Part shown: in pieces, positions 36,701-51,700 of the stretch
How positions within the stretch are numbered: position 1 is the first letter of the stretch
How the letters are laid out: every line of letters begins with the position of its first letter
Assembly (NCBI GenBank): GCA_942159475.1
Contig: OW804098.1
Span: 117,887,374-117,951,373 of the forward strand
DNA: 64,000 nucleotides
Source of the DNA: Sthenelais limicola
Lineage: Eukaryota > Annelida > Polychaeta > Phyllodocida > Sigalionidae
Reading direction: 5' to 3'
The notes under the pieces: model-generated
What the model saw: the letters and a program-made list of their open reading frames with translations, nothing else
What the model was told of the DNA's origin: nothing
Databases searched by the model: none
Program-made: the position numbers and the translations under genes

Positions 36701-39700
36701 TTCAATAAAAATGTTTTTTTAAAATAATGTGCTCGATCATTTAAGTCCCATAACTACCAATTCGAGTTTGTCAATGAAAATATCTGCGGGAATGAAGAAA
36801 CTAATAGATCTATATTATACATAACTAATAGATCCAGACTGTAATAAACATGTTCATGAAGGTAATCATAAATAGTAATATACCTCTTAATAGCAGCCTT
36901 AAGGGTGGTCTCCACTGGCCGCGGTAAGCTCTACGGTAAGCTTTGCAATGGGGTTGTGCTGGTTCTGTAGGTGGACAGGAATGATGAGGTCCTGCCTACA
37001 TGGATCCCTGGCCATGTAGGCAGGACCTCGCCACTTCTCACCATCACAGCACCATCGCAAGGCTTATCGCAGAGCTTACTGCAGAGCTTACCACAGCTAG
37101 TGGAGACCACCCTTTAGATATACGATATCTCATGAACGTTTACGATATCTCAAACAAATATTCAACACTCATATATACATATATAAGATTAGATCTAGAA
37201 TGTGTTTTAAGACACACCCCAAGTTTCTATTCTCTAGCTCAACGCTCCGACCAGCAACTTGTTCAGTACTATTAGCAAATTTAAGCAATCATCTCCCGTG
37301 GTAATTAATTTCTCGAATTAAGAAAAAAAAGTCATAATATGTCCATAAATTGTGACATAATAGGAGGTGAGGAACTGGTACAAATTACCAATTACCTGGG
37401 ATGTGTAAAGGAATTAGGTACAATCTAATAAAAGGGTAAGATCTTCAGAAAATGTACAATTGGCAGCTTTACTCATTTAGTAAATTTGGCTGCAATTTGG
37501 TCAATACTATAGGTAAATTCGAGAATATTTGGCATTGCATTGGTTCTAGCAATCTGTTAGGCTAAGTTGAACTGTGTGTTGAACTTTATTTTCGTCTGAA
37601 ATTTGGGTTATTTGAGAAGATTGGCGAAGTTGAATTGTACATTTTCTGACAATCTTACCCAAATGCACATCATAAGAGGGACGAGCGCGTCTGCATGCCT
37701 TTAAGAATGCATCTCTAACAACAAATAATTGGGGACAAAAATAGACAAAAAATGTGTGAGGAATTACACCCTTAAGGTGGTTCAGGCTGTTTCAGTACTG
37801 ATTAGATAATAGCAAGACTAATAGCAAGACTAAGATAAGTGTCTTATTAGAGCAAGGTAAAAATATATGGATAATTATCGCTGAGCGTGGGGGGTATCCG
37901 GTGCAAAAGTCATCGTACACATTATAGGTCATTGGCATGTTTTTTTTCAGTTAAGGCTCAGAGGTTTTTTGTTTATTTATTTTGTTTGGTATGTTTATAC
38001 AGCAATCATGTTCAGTTATTTGTTTTTATCAAGTTCTGTTATAATACTGCTGAGGTCATTGAGATATGGGTTTGCGGAAGTATATTTGGTGAGGTATAGC
38101 CATGTTCTTCCACCCACTGCTTTGTCTTGCTAATACTATTATTATTATACAACTTTTATTCCGTAACTTATACATATACATTATATAAATCAAAGAATAG
38201 GGCTAGTACTCCCTCTCCGCTGGAGATCTACCAGGTAGCCCTTAACAAAAGATGTCAATACATAAAATGTGGATATTCTTTAAAAACAAAGTGCGTAGAA
38301 GAATTAATTATATTCAAAGTCCATGTCCTTTTGATATTAAGTAAGAGAGTTTCACAGTTCTTTTTGCTACTACTCATTGTAGTTGCGGTTCAATGATGAG
38401 TCTTCTTTATGCTGTCTTGTATACTAATGAAGCCTACAGAGAGTCCATTCAAACAGAGGGAAAGCCTCTCGCTCCAAAAGGCAAAATGCCATTTTAATCC
38501 CATTAGAACGCCTACTCCAGGGCCAGGAAAGCGATTAGCGCATTACGAATCTGATCACTGGCATTCCCTTAGTATCAGCTGTGAACCGTCACTGTTTTTT
38601 AAGACATATTTATTATTTCCTATTTCACGAGGGAGGTCTTCCAGTAGAAAGTGCTACAACTACATGAGGACTAAGGTATACATGGGTCAGACGTTCAGAA
38701 AATGTACAATTCGCCTTCACCAATCCTCTCAAATAACCCACTTTTAAGACAGAAATGAGCTTCAAAATGCAGTCTAACATAACATAACTGATACTTTAAA
38801 TCAATGCGATACCAAATATATTCAGATATACCCAGTATTCTTCATTTTTCAGTCTAATTTAACAGAATATCCTAAATGTATAGAGCTGCCAATTGTACAT
38901 TTTCTGGAAATCTGACCCACAGTGGTTGACATGCGATCTCTATAATAAACAGTTGTTAACAAAAGTGTAGACAGTTAATATAATGTACAGATAACGGTTC
39001 ACATGTAAACTCAATAGCTGTGTGCAGAAGCAGTCATCTCATAGGAGACTACTTGGAGAGGACAATCTTCTTTTTTAACAATCTTATTGACTGAAGTTCC
39101 ACAACAGTTTTTGCAGTATTTCTATTTCGTCACATAATATAGCCGAAGTTAGATGTTTTTTACTTTGCAAAAATTTGATGATGAAATCTAGTACATACAT
39201 TATACTGTTTTAAACCCTTTAAACTGTATACAGCGTAAAATAGCTAAACTGTGGAATAATTTAGATGCTGAAACTAGAAATATTGACTCATATGAACGTT
39301 TTAAGGCCCTAACCAAGGCCGAAAGCTTCTTACCCTTATATATTTAAATGTATTCAATGTGCTCCTATTCCTCATCTATCATCCTTCATCTTAGCCATCT
39401 CCTAGTTCTCTTTTAGATAGTCTCTTTCACTATTCAGCTACATGAAAAAGGTCAAGAATTTGTAAGGTAATAGCCATCTTACCAGACTTAGCTAGACTAA
39501 GACTGAGGCTGTTTCCCACTTGTCCAACACATTATCTTGTCATGATTATATATGTTTGTGATGAAATGTTATTTTATGTCTATTGGCTGATAAACACTCC
39601 AAATAAAAAAAAATAAGATAAAAAATAAACATTATATTTTGTTAATGGTGAAGGTAATTATATGTCAACCAATGAGGACAGAGAACTCATTTAGAAATTG

Positions 39701-42700
39701 TGGTCCAGGAATTCAGCGTTATACCTTTAACATTCCTAACTCATCTCTGCACTTGGAATTAAAGCTGTTATGATGAGAATTGATGACTCCAATTTTTGTT
39801 CTCATCCTGTCGCACATGTATACATTGATATTACTCTACAAATGTTATGAACTAACAACTTAGAAACCATGACGTTAAGATTTCATCAACTAGATTATGA
39901 TCATGTTGTGTTATGATAATCCACTACTTGATTACGATCATTTTATCTTGATCCTGATCTTGATAGATAAACTATGATGGTCCTTTATTCAAATCATTCC
40001 ACCAGAGGGGGCCACTCTGACATAAGCTCCGCCTAGTGGAGGAGTGGTTGTCAAATGTCTCAGGATACACTTAAAGGGAAACTATTCCTGCGGAACATCA
40101 TGTATAGTGTCGGTGGGAAATTATACATATATGATTAGTATTATTGTTGAGTTGGTGAATGACGATGGTGAATTAATTCAGTCAACATTAGTATTGTTTT
40201 GTATAAATGTTGTCTCCTGAGAAAAGAGAAAGAGGGAGAGAGATGGGAGGCAGAGGAGAGAGAGGGAGAGAGAGATAGAGAGGCAGAGAGAGAGATAGAG
40301 AGACAGAAAGAGAAGAGAGAGGCACAGAGAGAGAAGTGAGTATCAGAGGGGGAGAGATGAGAGAGAGATAGAGAGGCAGAAAGTGTGATTGAGAGAGTGA
40401 AGACCGAGAGAGGTTGAGAGAGCGGAGAGATAGAGGGACAAGATTCAATTCAATTTAATTCAAGACATTTTTTATTTGCAATTAGCGTCGGTTACAAAAA
40501 GGAGGTCCCAGTTTTGAAACCTTGGTTCCAAGTCTTCCTGTGGGTTCCTGGGTTGGTGGTTTCTGAAACAAGCTTACAATAAGATATTATGATATAAATT
40601 TCATGGCTATGTTTCTATTATCTACTTATCTAGGTTAGTTGGACATTAAATGCCACAACTGGCTAAAAGTAAGTTGTAATAACTGGCTAAGTTGTACTAA
40701 CTAGAGCATACAGTAAAATCAGGGTGAGATAATAACAGTGCAATCAAACAATAGTTGGTAATCTGTATAGTCGGTCCAGACCAAGAAGAATTTTACAGAA
40801 ACAACAAAAAAGTATATATAATAAAATACAATACAATACAATATCATAGCGATTCAACAAAAGATCTGTAACAGATCATGAGGTAAGTATAGTAACATAT
40901 TGACATACACATACAGAGTTTGGTATAATGGTAGGGGGTGTTCTTATAATATTAATTTCATTTATGCAGGTGTGAATAATTTTGCTAAAGGTTTTCCGGT
41001 CTTGTACTTGGTGAGCAGCAGTTTCAAGCAAATTCCAATATTTAGCCGCTTTATAAATAAAAGAGTTTAGAATTTTTGCAGATTTTGGCTGTAGTAATTT
41101 TAAATTACGTCTGCCTTTGGCGTGACTCCTGGTTGAAATTTTTCTGTTATCTAAATTGGATTCACCCGTAGCCATGAAGTGGCTTAGATTAAGTATATGT
41201 TTTTGTCTCCTCTTGTTTAAGTGTAGTAAGTTCAGATCTAAATGTTCTTGATCTACATTTGTGTACTTGGTTTTTCCAAAGATGATTCGAAGTGCCGAAT
41301 TTTGTAAGGACTGGAGCTTACCAAGTAGTGTTTTTGGTCTGGAATCATACAAATAGTCACCAAAATCGAAGTGTGGGAGTATGGTCATTTTATATAAGTC
41401 TTTCTTGCTTTTCTCAGTTCAACAGTGCCTCACTCATACAAAAGCCTCAATTTTGTACTAACTTTATTTCTGATAATATCTATATGTTTGTTGAAGGAGA
41501 GACCTATGTCCATAGTTAGACCTAGATATTTATATTCCTCTACTGTTTTTAGAATACTATTACCTAGTTTTATGGGTACTTCATTTTTAATCTTGGTATT
41601 TGATATTGAGAAGTGCATAACATTGCTTTTGGAAGTATTTATAGATATTTGATTTAGCCTACACCATAGGTCAATTCTGTCTAGGTCATGTTGTATGTTA
41701 TAATTGACACAGAGAGAGAGAGGAGAGACACGGAGAGAGCTAGAGATAGAGAGAGAGAGAGAGCAAGAGATAGGAAGAGAAAGGAAGAGTGAAAGACGAG
41801 AGAGGAGAGAGATAGAGAGAGAGTAGGAGAGAGAGAAAGATAGCATCAGAATTTCTTGTTTATCAGTCATGGCACTCATACACACAGTTAATGTAGTTCC
41901 CTAAACAATATTTCATATATTAGTTGTTTACGCTATAAATACATTTGATGTTGACGATATATTCATAGAAGTTTCTATTTTTTCTCTTTTTTCCTATGAC
42001 GGCTGTTGACTTTGCAGTCAACATCCGTCCAGATAAACTAATTGGCTCATCTTGAAATATTCAAGCCATTAAACTATTAGATATAATTGGAGACTTGCTT
42101 TAAATCAACACTACACTGCCCCAGGGTGTCTAAATGATCCCCCTGGGGCTTTCTACACTGAGTACTGGCGTATATATCATATATAATAGTTGTATTTTCA
42201 CCATAAACATGTACACTTCGTTCTTGAAAGTATGCAAGCAGGGGAAAGGTTATATTCTTGTTTCAAGGAGCCTTCCACAGACTGTCATTTAGTGACCAAA
42301 CAACACATACAGAGAAAACAATTAATGAAGGTATATTCATGGAATATTGGGTCAAAATTACATATAAGTTACAGAAAGGACTTATAACTAATCCGGAAGC
42401 ACCTGACAAGTTAGCACTAAATTCATTCACGACATGTTATATAATTTCAGAAACTTATCAGTTTTGGCATAATATATTGTGTTACGGATTAATTTCACCT
42501 GAATACCAATTCATATTTTGGATTGTTAGAACTCATAAGAAATTCGATGGTAATATCAGTTTCAGTAAGTCCATTACATAAGTAGATATTGGTAAGGTAA
42601 AAGCCTAATATACTCATTTAGTTGGACCTTAATAGCACTTGATATATTAGTTATAACCATTCAATCAATTGACCAGAGAATATGCAATCTCAAATAAAGC

Positions 42701-45700
42701 CAATTTAAGAAACGACATAGATTCAAAATACAACAAGACCAACCCAGATAGAGTCAACCCATTACCAAATATACTCAGATATACCTAGTATCTATCGTTT
42801 TCTAGACTAATTTAACAAATTTTACCAAATGTGTAGAGTTGCACTTCTACATTCCGAGGCGATCTGACCCATACATGTAGCAGCAAAGGGTCTTGCCACA
42901 TTGCATGTTAAAATACACATAAGTGGTCTTAAATATCATATATGTTAATTGGTTAATAGAATAATCATAGTGATTAACCCTCAAGTGATTATGGCTGTGA
43001 AGGGAGCACTCCATAATTTCATGCACTGCATTTCCCTTCAAATAAGTCGAGGGAGCCCTTGTTATTAGGGAAAAATATGGAAATCGGGATTAACCTATCC
43101 ACTTTGCATAGTATAACATTAACCGTTCTTGAGGCCATGGCAATTTTCCTTTCACAAATCTGGGCTTTCTTTGGAAACCTCTGTGAGGTAAAGTCACTTC
43201 TATTGCCTTAGCAGAGTGTTTTTAAACGGTTTAAAAGATGTTTTCCTTTCATTCCTTTCTCTTTTCCCTATTTATGTATGTGAAATAATGATGAGATGGG
43301 ATGATATGTGATCCGTTTTAGGAAAATGAGTCATAAGTCGCAAAAAATGAATTTTGAGATATCACCATATTTGAAAAGAGGAGATCAAGCAGATTCCAAT
43401 GATAGTAAACACTGGGATATCTAATAAGTATTTCTATATTTTAAGTTTGATATTTTTATTTTTGAAAAAAAAGTGTTCAATGTTACTGGATGGGTAATTA
43501 CCAGTAAAGTAACTAAATATACTCCATACAAAGGCCTTCAAAATGCAAGGATATATTTAATACAACAATAAAATTTGTTCCATGGATTCATATGACTATA
43601 AGTACTAAACCCTCTAAAGATCAGAATATTTCAATAAAGAGACCTTGTAAGAAAAACAATTTGAAAAATATCAATTTTGCGACTTATGACTCATTTTCTT
43701 GAAACACATCACAATTATGTCAGATGTGATGTGCTACAGAACAATTACTCACAAGTCGCAAAAATAGTATTTTTCAAATCGTTATCACAAGAATTCCTGA
43801 TGGTAATGTGTATATTTTTTTACCAGTTTAGTATCCCCGATAGTGACAATCCACGTACCAAAACTGTCTATTGAATGTATCTATATAAGTTTCAAAAGTT
43901 ATCCTAAGCAGTATATTAAACTTATTTACTTCAGGAAATATCACTTCAGGAAATATCGCTAACTTTTTTTTACCATGCATAAAATCATATAGAAATACTT
44001 ATTATATGCTCTTAATGTTTACCATCATTGGGATCAGCTTGATCTCATCTTTCCAATAACAAATAATTTGTTTGCAACTTGTGACTTATATCCTGTGACA
44101 CATCACACATGGTACGTGAAGGGTGAAGGGTGACATACGGAGATGTTCAAGTGCAGCAGCAATAACCATCATCAACCAAATGGTCTTATTAGCACCTAGA
44201 CATTATAGTGATTTATATTAATGGAACTTGCTACCAAACGAAACAGTATATCTTAATTTAAGGCAATTTGTAAGTTGAAACTAATTAGAAAGTTTAGAAC
44301 TATAAGTATAAATCAGTGAATAATTACCAAGGCCTGGAGGTTGTTCAACTTTTTCAAATGCATGGCTCTTCAACTGTTGAAGATGCACTCTCAACCTGTG
44401 ATTCTACTGGATCACTATTTGGGTCAGATTTTCAGAAAATGTACAATTCGTCTTCACCAATCCTCTCAAATAACCCACATTTAAGACAGAAATCAGCTTC
44501 AAAATGCAGTTTAACATAACAAAATAGATACTATAAATCAATGTGATACCAAATATACTCAGATATACCCAGAATTCATCATTTTCCAGCCAAATTTAAC
44601 AGGATTTACTGAATGTGTTGATCTGCCAATTGTACATTTTCTGAAAATCTGACCCATTTAGGTCCGCTCATGGTGCGCTCTTATGCGCCGAGCGCCTGGC
44701 AAGCAAAGTTAGAGTAAAACCAGAGTGGAATGGGTTACTGTGCTTATATATGGGTCAGATTTTAAGAAAATGTACAATTGGCAGTTCTACACATTTTAGT
44801 AAATTCTCCTAAATTAGGCTAAACATTGATGAATACCGGGTATATCTGAGTATATTTGGTATCACACTGATTTAAAGTATCAGTTCTGTTATGTTAAACT
44901 GCATTTTGAAGCTCATTTTTGTCTTAAATGTGGGTTATTTGAGAGGATTGGTGAAAGTGAATTGTACATTTTCTGAAAATCTGACCCATATGCTCCACTA
45001 ATAGGATGTTCCGCTAATATCTGACATTTTGCTAATATTGAGGTGTTTAATTTGAGCGCAAATATAGGACGTTATTTCTGCCTATTTTAGTAGCACATCA
45101 ACAGTGAGCTGAGAGCAGATGCATGGAATTATTATTGGTTTCATGAGAAAACAAGCAAACCAGTAGAATCGTTCTGTGCTTGAACTTTGTGCGCTCCATT
45201 TTTGGAAGGGGCCCCTGGTTACATAGAGGAGAGTATAATGTACACTTTATGCGTTTTAAAGGCATTCGTAGGAGTATATTTAGTTACTTTGCTGGTAATT
45301 ACCCATCCAGAAACATTACAAACTTCTGTTTTTTCAAATACAAATATCAAACTTAAAATATAGAAGTGCTTAATGAGGTGTCCTAGTATTTACTATATAG
45401 ATACCATTGGAGTCAGCTTGACGAAAAGTCGCCAGTGGCAATGCCATGCATAAAAACCTCAGCTCAGCAATTCGACCCAAGCTCATTGGCCAACACCTAT
45501 TACGCAAATCTGCAAATAATTTCCAAAAATCCCTACGTTCCCATATGTACACACACTTCAAACCTGTCCCAGTCTCAAGCTTATTGATTATAAGAGACAT
45601 TTCACCCAAGATTTTAAGCTCTTACTCATATAATTACGCAGTTCCAGCATTACATGCTTACGCCTATGTATCTCTGTTTCGGATCGTTGCCGACATTACT

Positions 45701-48700
45701 CGGCCACACTCGGTAAGCTTCGTGTAATGACGTCATAGGCGCGGGGATTCCCCACCGGAACCCTACCCAGAACGAGGCCCATGTAATGACCTCATAGCAG
45801 TGGGGAATCGCCGTATCATGTGCATGCATGATCGGCGATGATTAAAGCTAAAAAACGAAACGATTTGGAAGGCGTCGGGAGACGCCATAGGAGGGAGGGA
45901 AGCAGGTAGGGTCTTGATAGTATTGGGCGGGATGGTGGGGCTACAAAAACACTCAATTCCATGTTTAGTAAAGCAAATAATCCAAGACTTCTCCTGTTGT
46001 GACGATATCCTGGTGCCACATACTCGCTAGATCACAAAATGGATATGGTGCTATTAGCACCTAGACATTATGCTGATTTATATTAATTTTTAGAGGAACC
46101 TATAGCAAGGGTGATTTTCTCTTTACAGGGCTGGGTTTGGGAGGGCATGTATTCCCTGCAAGCCATGAGTTGCCTTAAAGCTGCATTCCCAGGATTTAAG
46201 ATCGAGTGGTTCTTCTGGAATTACATTCATATTAGTTCCCAAACTCAATATTATCTATCTCTGTTTCAATGAAAAGTAAAATTAATGTCTAAATTCTGTG
46301 TTTTTACGATCGGGAACACACAGGGATATGTATAGAAGCCATCATCACAGTTCTGTAGATGCACTGAATGGTCACATGTGGCGCCTCGGTGCCACATCAA
46401 GCCACATGTTTCTCTCTGTCTGCCAACGAATTTTCCCCGTCAACGACTATCTGTATGGAACAAGGCTAAGGAGGTCACACTGTTGACTAAGGAGGTCACA
46501 CTGGTGACCACTAGTACGGGAGGACGAGTATTTCTTCTCAAATATTAAACTCCAACCTTAAGAAAGAAACCTTAACGATTGGGATAAGGTGGGGCAGTGT
46601 ACTAGGTAGCTTAACAAGTGAAAACTGAGATTCGTATAGAAATTAGCTGGGAAAGGAGCTTTAATAGTTGATACTTTCTGTTTGCAGCTGTGTTTCATAT
46701 TAACCTGATCCGGCAGGCCATGAATGAATGGGAGACCAACTCATGTGTCAGGTTTGTGAGACGAACCAACCAGTTCAACTTCATCAGGCTCAACAATGGA
46801 CTTAAGTAAGTATAAGGGTCAGGTTTCTAGAAAATGTACAATTGGAAGCTCTACATATTTAGTAAATTCGGCTTGATTCGGTTGCAATCTGGTCAATACT
46901 AAGTTAATTTGAGTATTTTCGGCATTGCATTGATTCTAGCAATTTAAACTTAATTTTAAACTTTTTTCAAGTCTAAAATTTGGGTTATTTGAGAAGATTG
47001 GTGAAAGTGAATTGTACATTTTCGGGCGATTGCAGCCATAATTCTGTGCCCTTGAAGCTATTCTTTCCATGAAAATACAAAATTGTGTATGGAGTGGTCT
47101 ATTCACACCAGTCCCATCACAAGGTCACCCAGATAGAATATTGAAGGATTTTGACCTGCTATTTTTGGTGTAAAATTGCATTATCTCCCAAAATAGTTAT
47201 TTTGGGGGCCCGCCAAAATCTCACCTTTTTTCAGTCTGACAATCTATCATCTTTCTAAACGTTCGGAATCGTGTTAGAACCGAAATTGTACGAAAAACAC
47301 TTGCTAGATAGGTATATGAAAAAAACCCACACAAATTGCCCTATTAATCCCATTTGATCAAGATTGCCACTGTAGATCTGTGAAATAGATAGTGAAATGT
47401 GTCACAAAATAAAACTGTTTTAAACAAAAAAATAATATTGCAGTTGTCGGGCACCGGTCGGACATCAGAATATTGGACAACAAAACGCCTTCCTCAGCAC
47501 TTCAACCTGTTTCACCGTGAGTTCACATTATTTATTTTGGTTTCACAACACTCCATATTTTGATAGAGGAAGAGTCTACAAAAGTTCCAATATCACAGTG
47601 AACACACAGGGTGACTGTGCCACGCTGCGCATACATCACAAATATTGCAGATGCTAAGTTCCATTGGTTGCGCATTTGTGATGTGTTTCAGGAAAATGAG
47701 TCATAAGTCGCAAAAATTATATTTTTCAAAGTGTTTATTTTACAAGTTCACTTTAATGGAATGTTCTGATCTTTGGCGAGTTTATCACTTATGGTTGTAT
47801 CAATCCATGTATCAAATTTTAGGATATTATAAATAATATATCATTTCATTTTAAAGGTCCACATATGGAGTATATTCAGTTACTTTACTGGTTATTGTCC
47901 ACCAGAAATATTACAAACATTTTTGTCAAAAATAAAAATATCAAACTTAAAATATGGAAATACATATTAGAATATTGGACTGTTTACTATCGTTAGAATC
48001 GGCTTGATCTCCTCTTTTCAGATATGGTGATATCTCAAAATTCATATTTTGCGACTTATGGCTCATTTTCCTAAAACGGATCACATTTTACTTTGTTTCT
48101 CTGCATTTGGAGCATGGTAGTCTTTTCAAACTCTAGGAGATGTATTGAATAGCCTAAGCATAGTATTGGTGTATAGTATATGCTGCATATCTACGTTATT
48201 TTGTCACAATGCCTTCCAAAACAAAAATCATTCGTTCAATCGATCTGTTCTACGATTTTTTTGTGGCACGGACATCCTCTAGAACCTGCACGTACATCCT
48301 ACTACACATTTATTGAGGAGTTTTCTCTAAATTGAGACGAAGCTATGACGATGTTATTTTGTAATCAAGACGATAAATTGGGTTACTAAAGGTGTATGGG
48401 GTCATGCACTGTAATAGCTCATGAGATGAGTTTCAGGAAAATGAGTCATAAGTCGCAAAAAATAGATTTTGAGATACCATTATATTTGAAAAGATGAGAT
48501 CAAGCCGATTCCAATGATAGTAAACAGTCTAATAATCTAATAAGTATTACTAGATTTTAAGTTTAATATTTTCGTTTTTGAAAAAAAAAGTTTCCAATAT
48601 TTCTGGGGGTCAATAAACAGTAGAGTAAGTAAATGTAGTCCATATGAGGACCTATAAAAACAAGGATGTATTACATACATTGTCCTGATATTTGATACAT

Positions 48701-51700
48701 CGATTGATATAGCTATAAGTGATAAACTCCCCCAAAATCAGAACATTCCAATAATGTGATCTTGTGAAAAAAACACTTTGAAAAATATCAATTTTGCGAC
48801 TTATGACTCATTTTCTTGAAACACAGTGAATATATCAGCCCATGGGTGCATAGCACTATAGAATATAAGACCTTGTCTTATAGGCCTTGTAACACCCTCT
48901 TAAAGTTATGACTATGAGGGACTTATGATACGAGGGTTGCTGCATTGAAACTCATGCATTTGAACAAGGTAAGAGATCTGTCATAGGACTTCAGAGTTCT
49001 CTTAGACTAGTCTCAGAAAATAATCGTATATAGTGCAATGCAACTTTTGCCAAGAGGGAGTTACGAGGCCTCTAAGTAAGAGTGGTTTAATACACAATCG
49101 TATATGGATCAGATTTTCAGAAAATGTACAGTTGCCAGCTGTCCACATTTATTGAATTCTGCAAAATAAGGCTGAAGTTTGGTCAATACTAGGTAAATTG
49201 GAGTATATTCGTCATTGCATTGATTATAGCAATCTGTCTGGTTATGTTGAACTGTATTTTTAACTTTATTTTCGTCTAAAGTTTGGGCTATTTGAAAGGA
49301 TTGGTGAAGATCTTCTGAAAACCTGACCCATATGTGATGTGTTTCAGGAAAATGAGTCATAAGTCGCAAAAATGATATTTTCTTAAGTGTTTTTTCCACA
49401 AGATCACATTATTGGAATGTTCTAATTTTTTTAGGGTTTATCCCTTATAGCTATATATATCGATGTATCAAATTTCAGGACAATCTATGTAATATATCCT
49501 TTCGTTTTAAAGGTCCTCATATGGACTACATTTAATTACTTTACTGTTTATTGACCTCTAAAAATATTGGAAACTTTTTTTTCAAAAACGAAAATAATCA
49601 AACTTAAAATCTAGAAATACTTAGTAGATTATTAGACTGTTTACTATCATTGGAATCGGCTTGATCTCAACTTTTCAAATATAATGGTATCTCAAAATCT
49701 ATTTTTGCGACTTATGACTCATTTTCCTGAAACACATCACATATAGTGTAATGCACCCTATATCTAATTAGTAGTGACAGACCATGACACTATGTACAGG
49801 GAAGATGGAGGGTCTGACTGTGGGTATGTTGGGAGGTAGGGATTACTTAATGATGATGTAATGTGGGCTCCCATTAAGCAGTAAGCTATGATTACTCATT
49901 ATCTCACAATCGGTCTGACTTCTCTATGATTAGGATGGCAATGGCACCACCTGCGGAGTGAGTCAGATTTTCAGAAAATGTACAATTGACAGCTCTACAA
50001 CTTTAGAAAATTCTCCTAAATTAGGCTGAAAAATGAAGAATACTGGGTATATCTGAGTATATTTGGTATCGCATTGATTTAAAGTATCATTTCTGTTATG
50101 TTAAACTGCATTTTGAAGCTATTTTCTTTTCTTAAAAGTGGGTTATTTGGGAGGAATGGTGAAGGCGAATTGTACATTTTCTGAAAATCTGTCCCGAGTA
50201 CGTCTCATGTTGGTGCTGGTGATGAGGCAGGTCCCCGAATAGTGTACCATTGGGATGTCTTTCAGGGAAAAGAGTCACAAGTCGTGAAATTGATATTTTT
50301 CAACGTGTTTATCCACAAGATGTCTTTATTGCAGTGTTCTGATTCTAAGGGGGTTCAGCACTTATATTCATATGAATCCATGTAATAAATTTCGGGACAT
50401 TGTAATTAATAGATCCTTGCGTTTTGAAGTCCTTCGTATGAAGTATATTTAGTTACTGTATATGGTATTTTTCAAAGTCATAAATTTATTCACAAGATCA
50501 CATTATTGGAATCTTCTCATTTTGGGGGTATATAGTCCTCAAGGTCGCATACATATATGTACCAAATTTAAAGATAGTGTATATAATATATCCGTGCAAT
50601 TCTGAGGTTATCTTTTGAGTATATAGCTACTTTATAGTGTCCAGTCAGATATATTGCAAATCTTTTTTTAAAAAATTCGAATATCAAAATCTAAATGTAC
50701 TTATTCGATGCCCTACTATTTACTATCATTGGAATCTCCTTGATCTGAACTTTTCAAATATGATGATATCTCAAAGTCCGATTTTTGTGGCTTGTGACTC
50801 ATTTTCCTGAAACACATCAGATATTGAAGTTTGTTGTCCACAAGATCTCTTTGTACGGATTTTCTAATTTTCAAGGTATCTAATGCCCCAAGTCGCACAA
50901 ATTCCAAGCTTGTATCTTTGATATATCTATGCGCTTCAAAGCTCAACCCATAGAGTATAATAGCTACTTTACTAGTAACTGTAAGAGCTATCACAAACTT
51001 TATTTTTCAAAAATAAAAACATCAAACTCATAATATAGACACTTATTAGTTGTCCTAATGTTTACTATCATTAAGACCGGATTGATCTCATCTTTTCAAA
51101 TACCCGATATCTCAAAATTCATTTTTCTCCGATTTTGAGATACAATGACATTTTATATGAGTTCCTTTCCAACGCACCCTAAAACGTTTTGTATGAACAT
51201 GATTAACAGCACCCCATACAACGCTGGAGTTGGAAAACTCTCTGTATAAGATGGTAAAGTACAGTGGTATACACAGAGACTTCCTACAGTCATTGATCAC
51301 TATAGGTTGGTAAAGAGAAAATCGAATTAGGTTGAAGTTGTAGTTATTTATAAAGATATAGTGATAATAATACAATAGTTATTACATAAGGTGAGGATGG
51401 TGGGCAGGAGACGACCGTCCAACTGTCGCCCAGTAAGTATAAAGGCACAGACCAATGGAGGCAGCTGGCCCTCCAGCGGTGCTCTAATGAACCACCATTT
51501 TACCGATGGGAAAGCGACTAGATACTAGGCGCCAGGCTACTAATACTGCTATATCACCATTATAGGGCGACTCCACTAGGGAGAAAAACGGCGTCAACAA
51601 ATTTTGTTGTTGCCCACTAATTTGTTGCAAAAATATCCATACAGAAACAACAGTTTCCAGAGAATGTGGCAACACATCTGACACTCCTCCATTTGCATTT

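Larger units (their letters stand above)
37662..40200 (+). other. Intron 9, central part
   Basis: Apart from a MITE-I-like copy, MITE-A and a LINE fragment, it shows only unsupported open frames (38127-38396 and others). Confidence 0.5.

Noticed and set aside
40188..40448. 86-codon Ser/Leu-rich minus-strand frame
   Set aside because: Translation of the GA/CT microsatellite; the N-terminal half of the 41430-41885 frame is the same artefact before it enters the LINE remnant.
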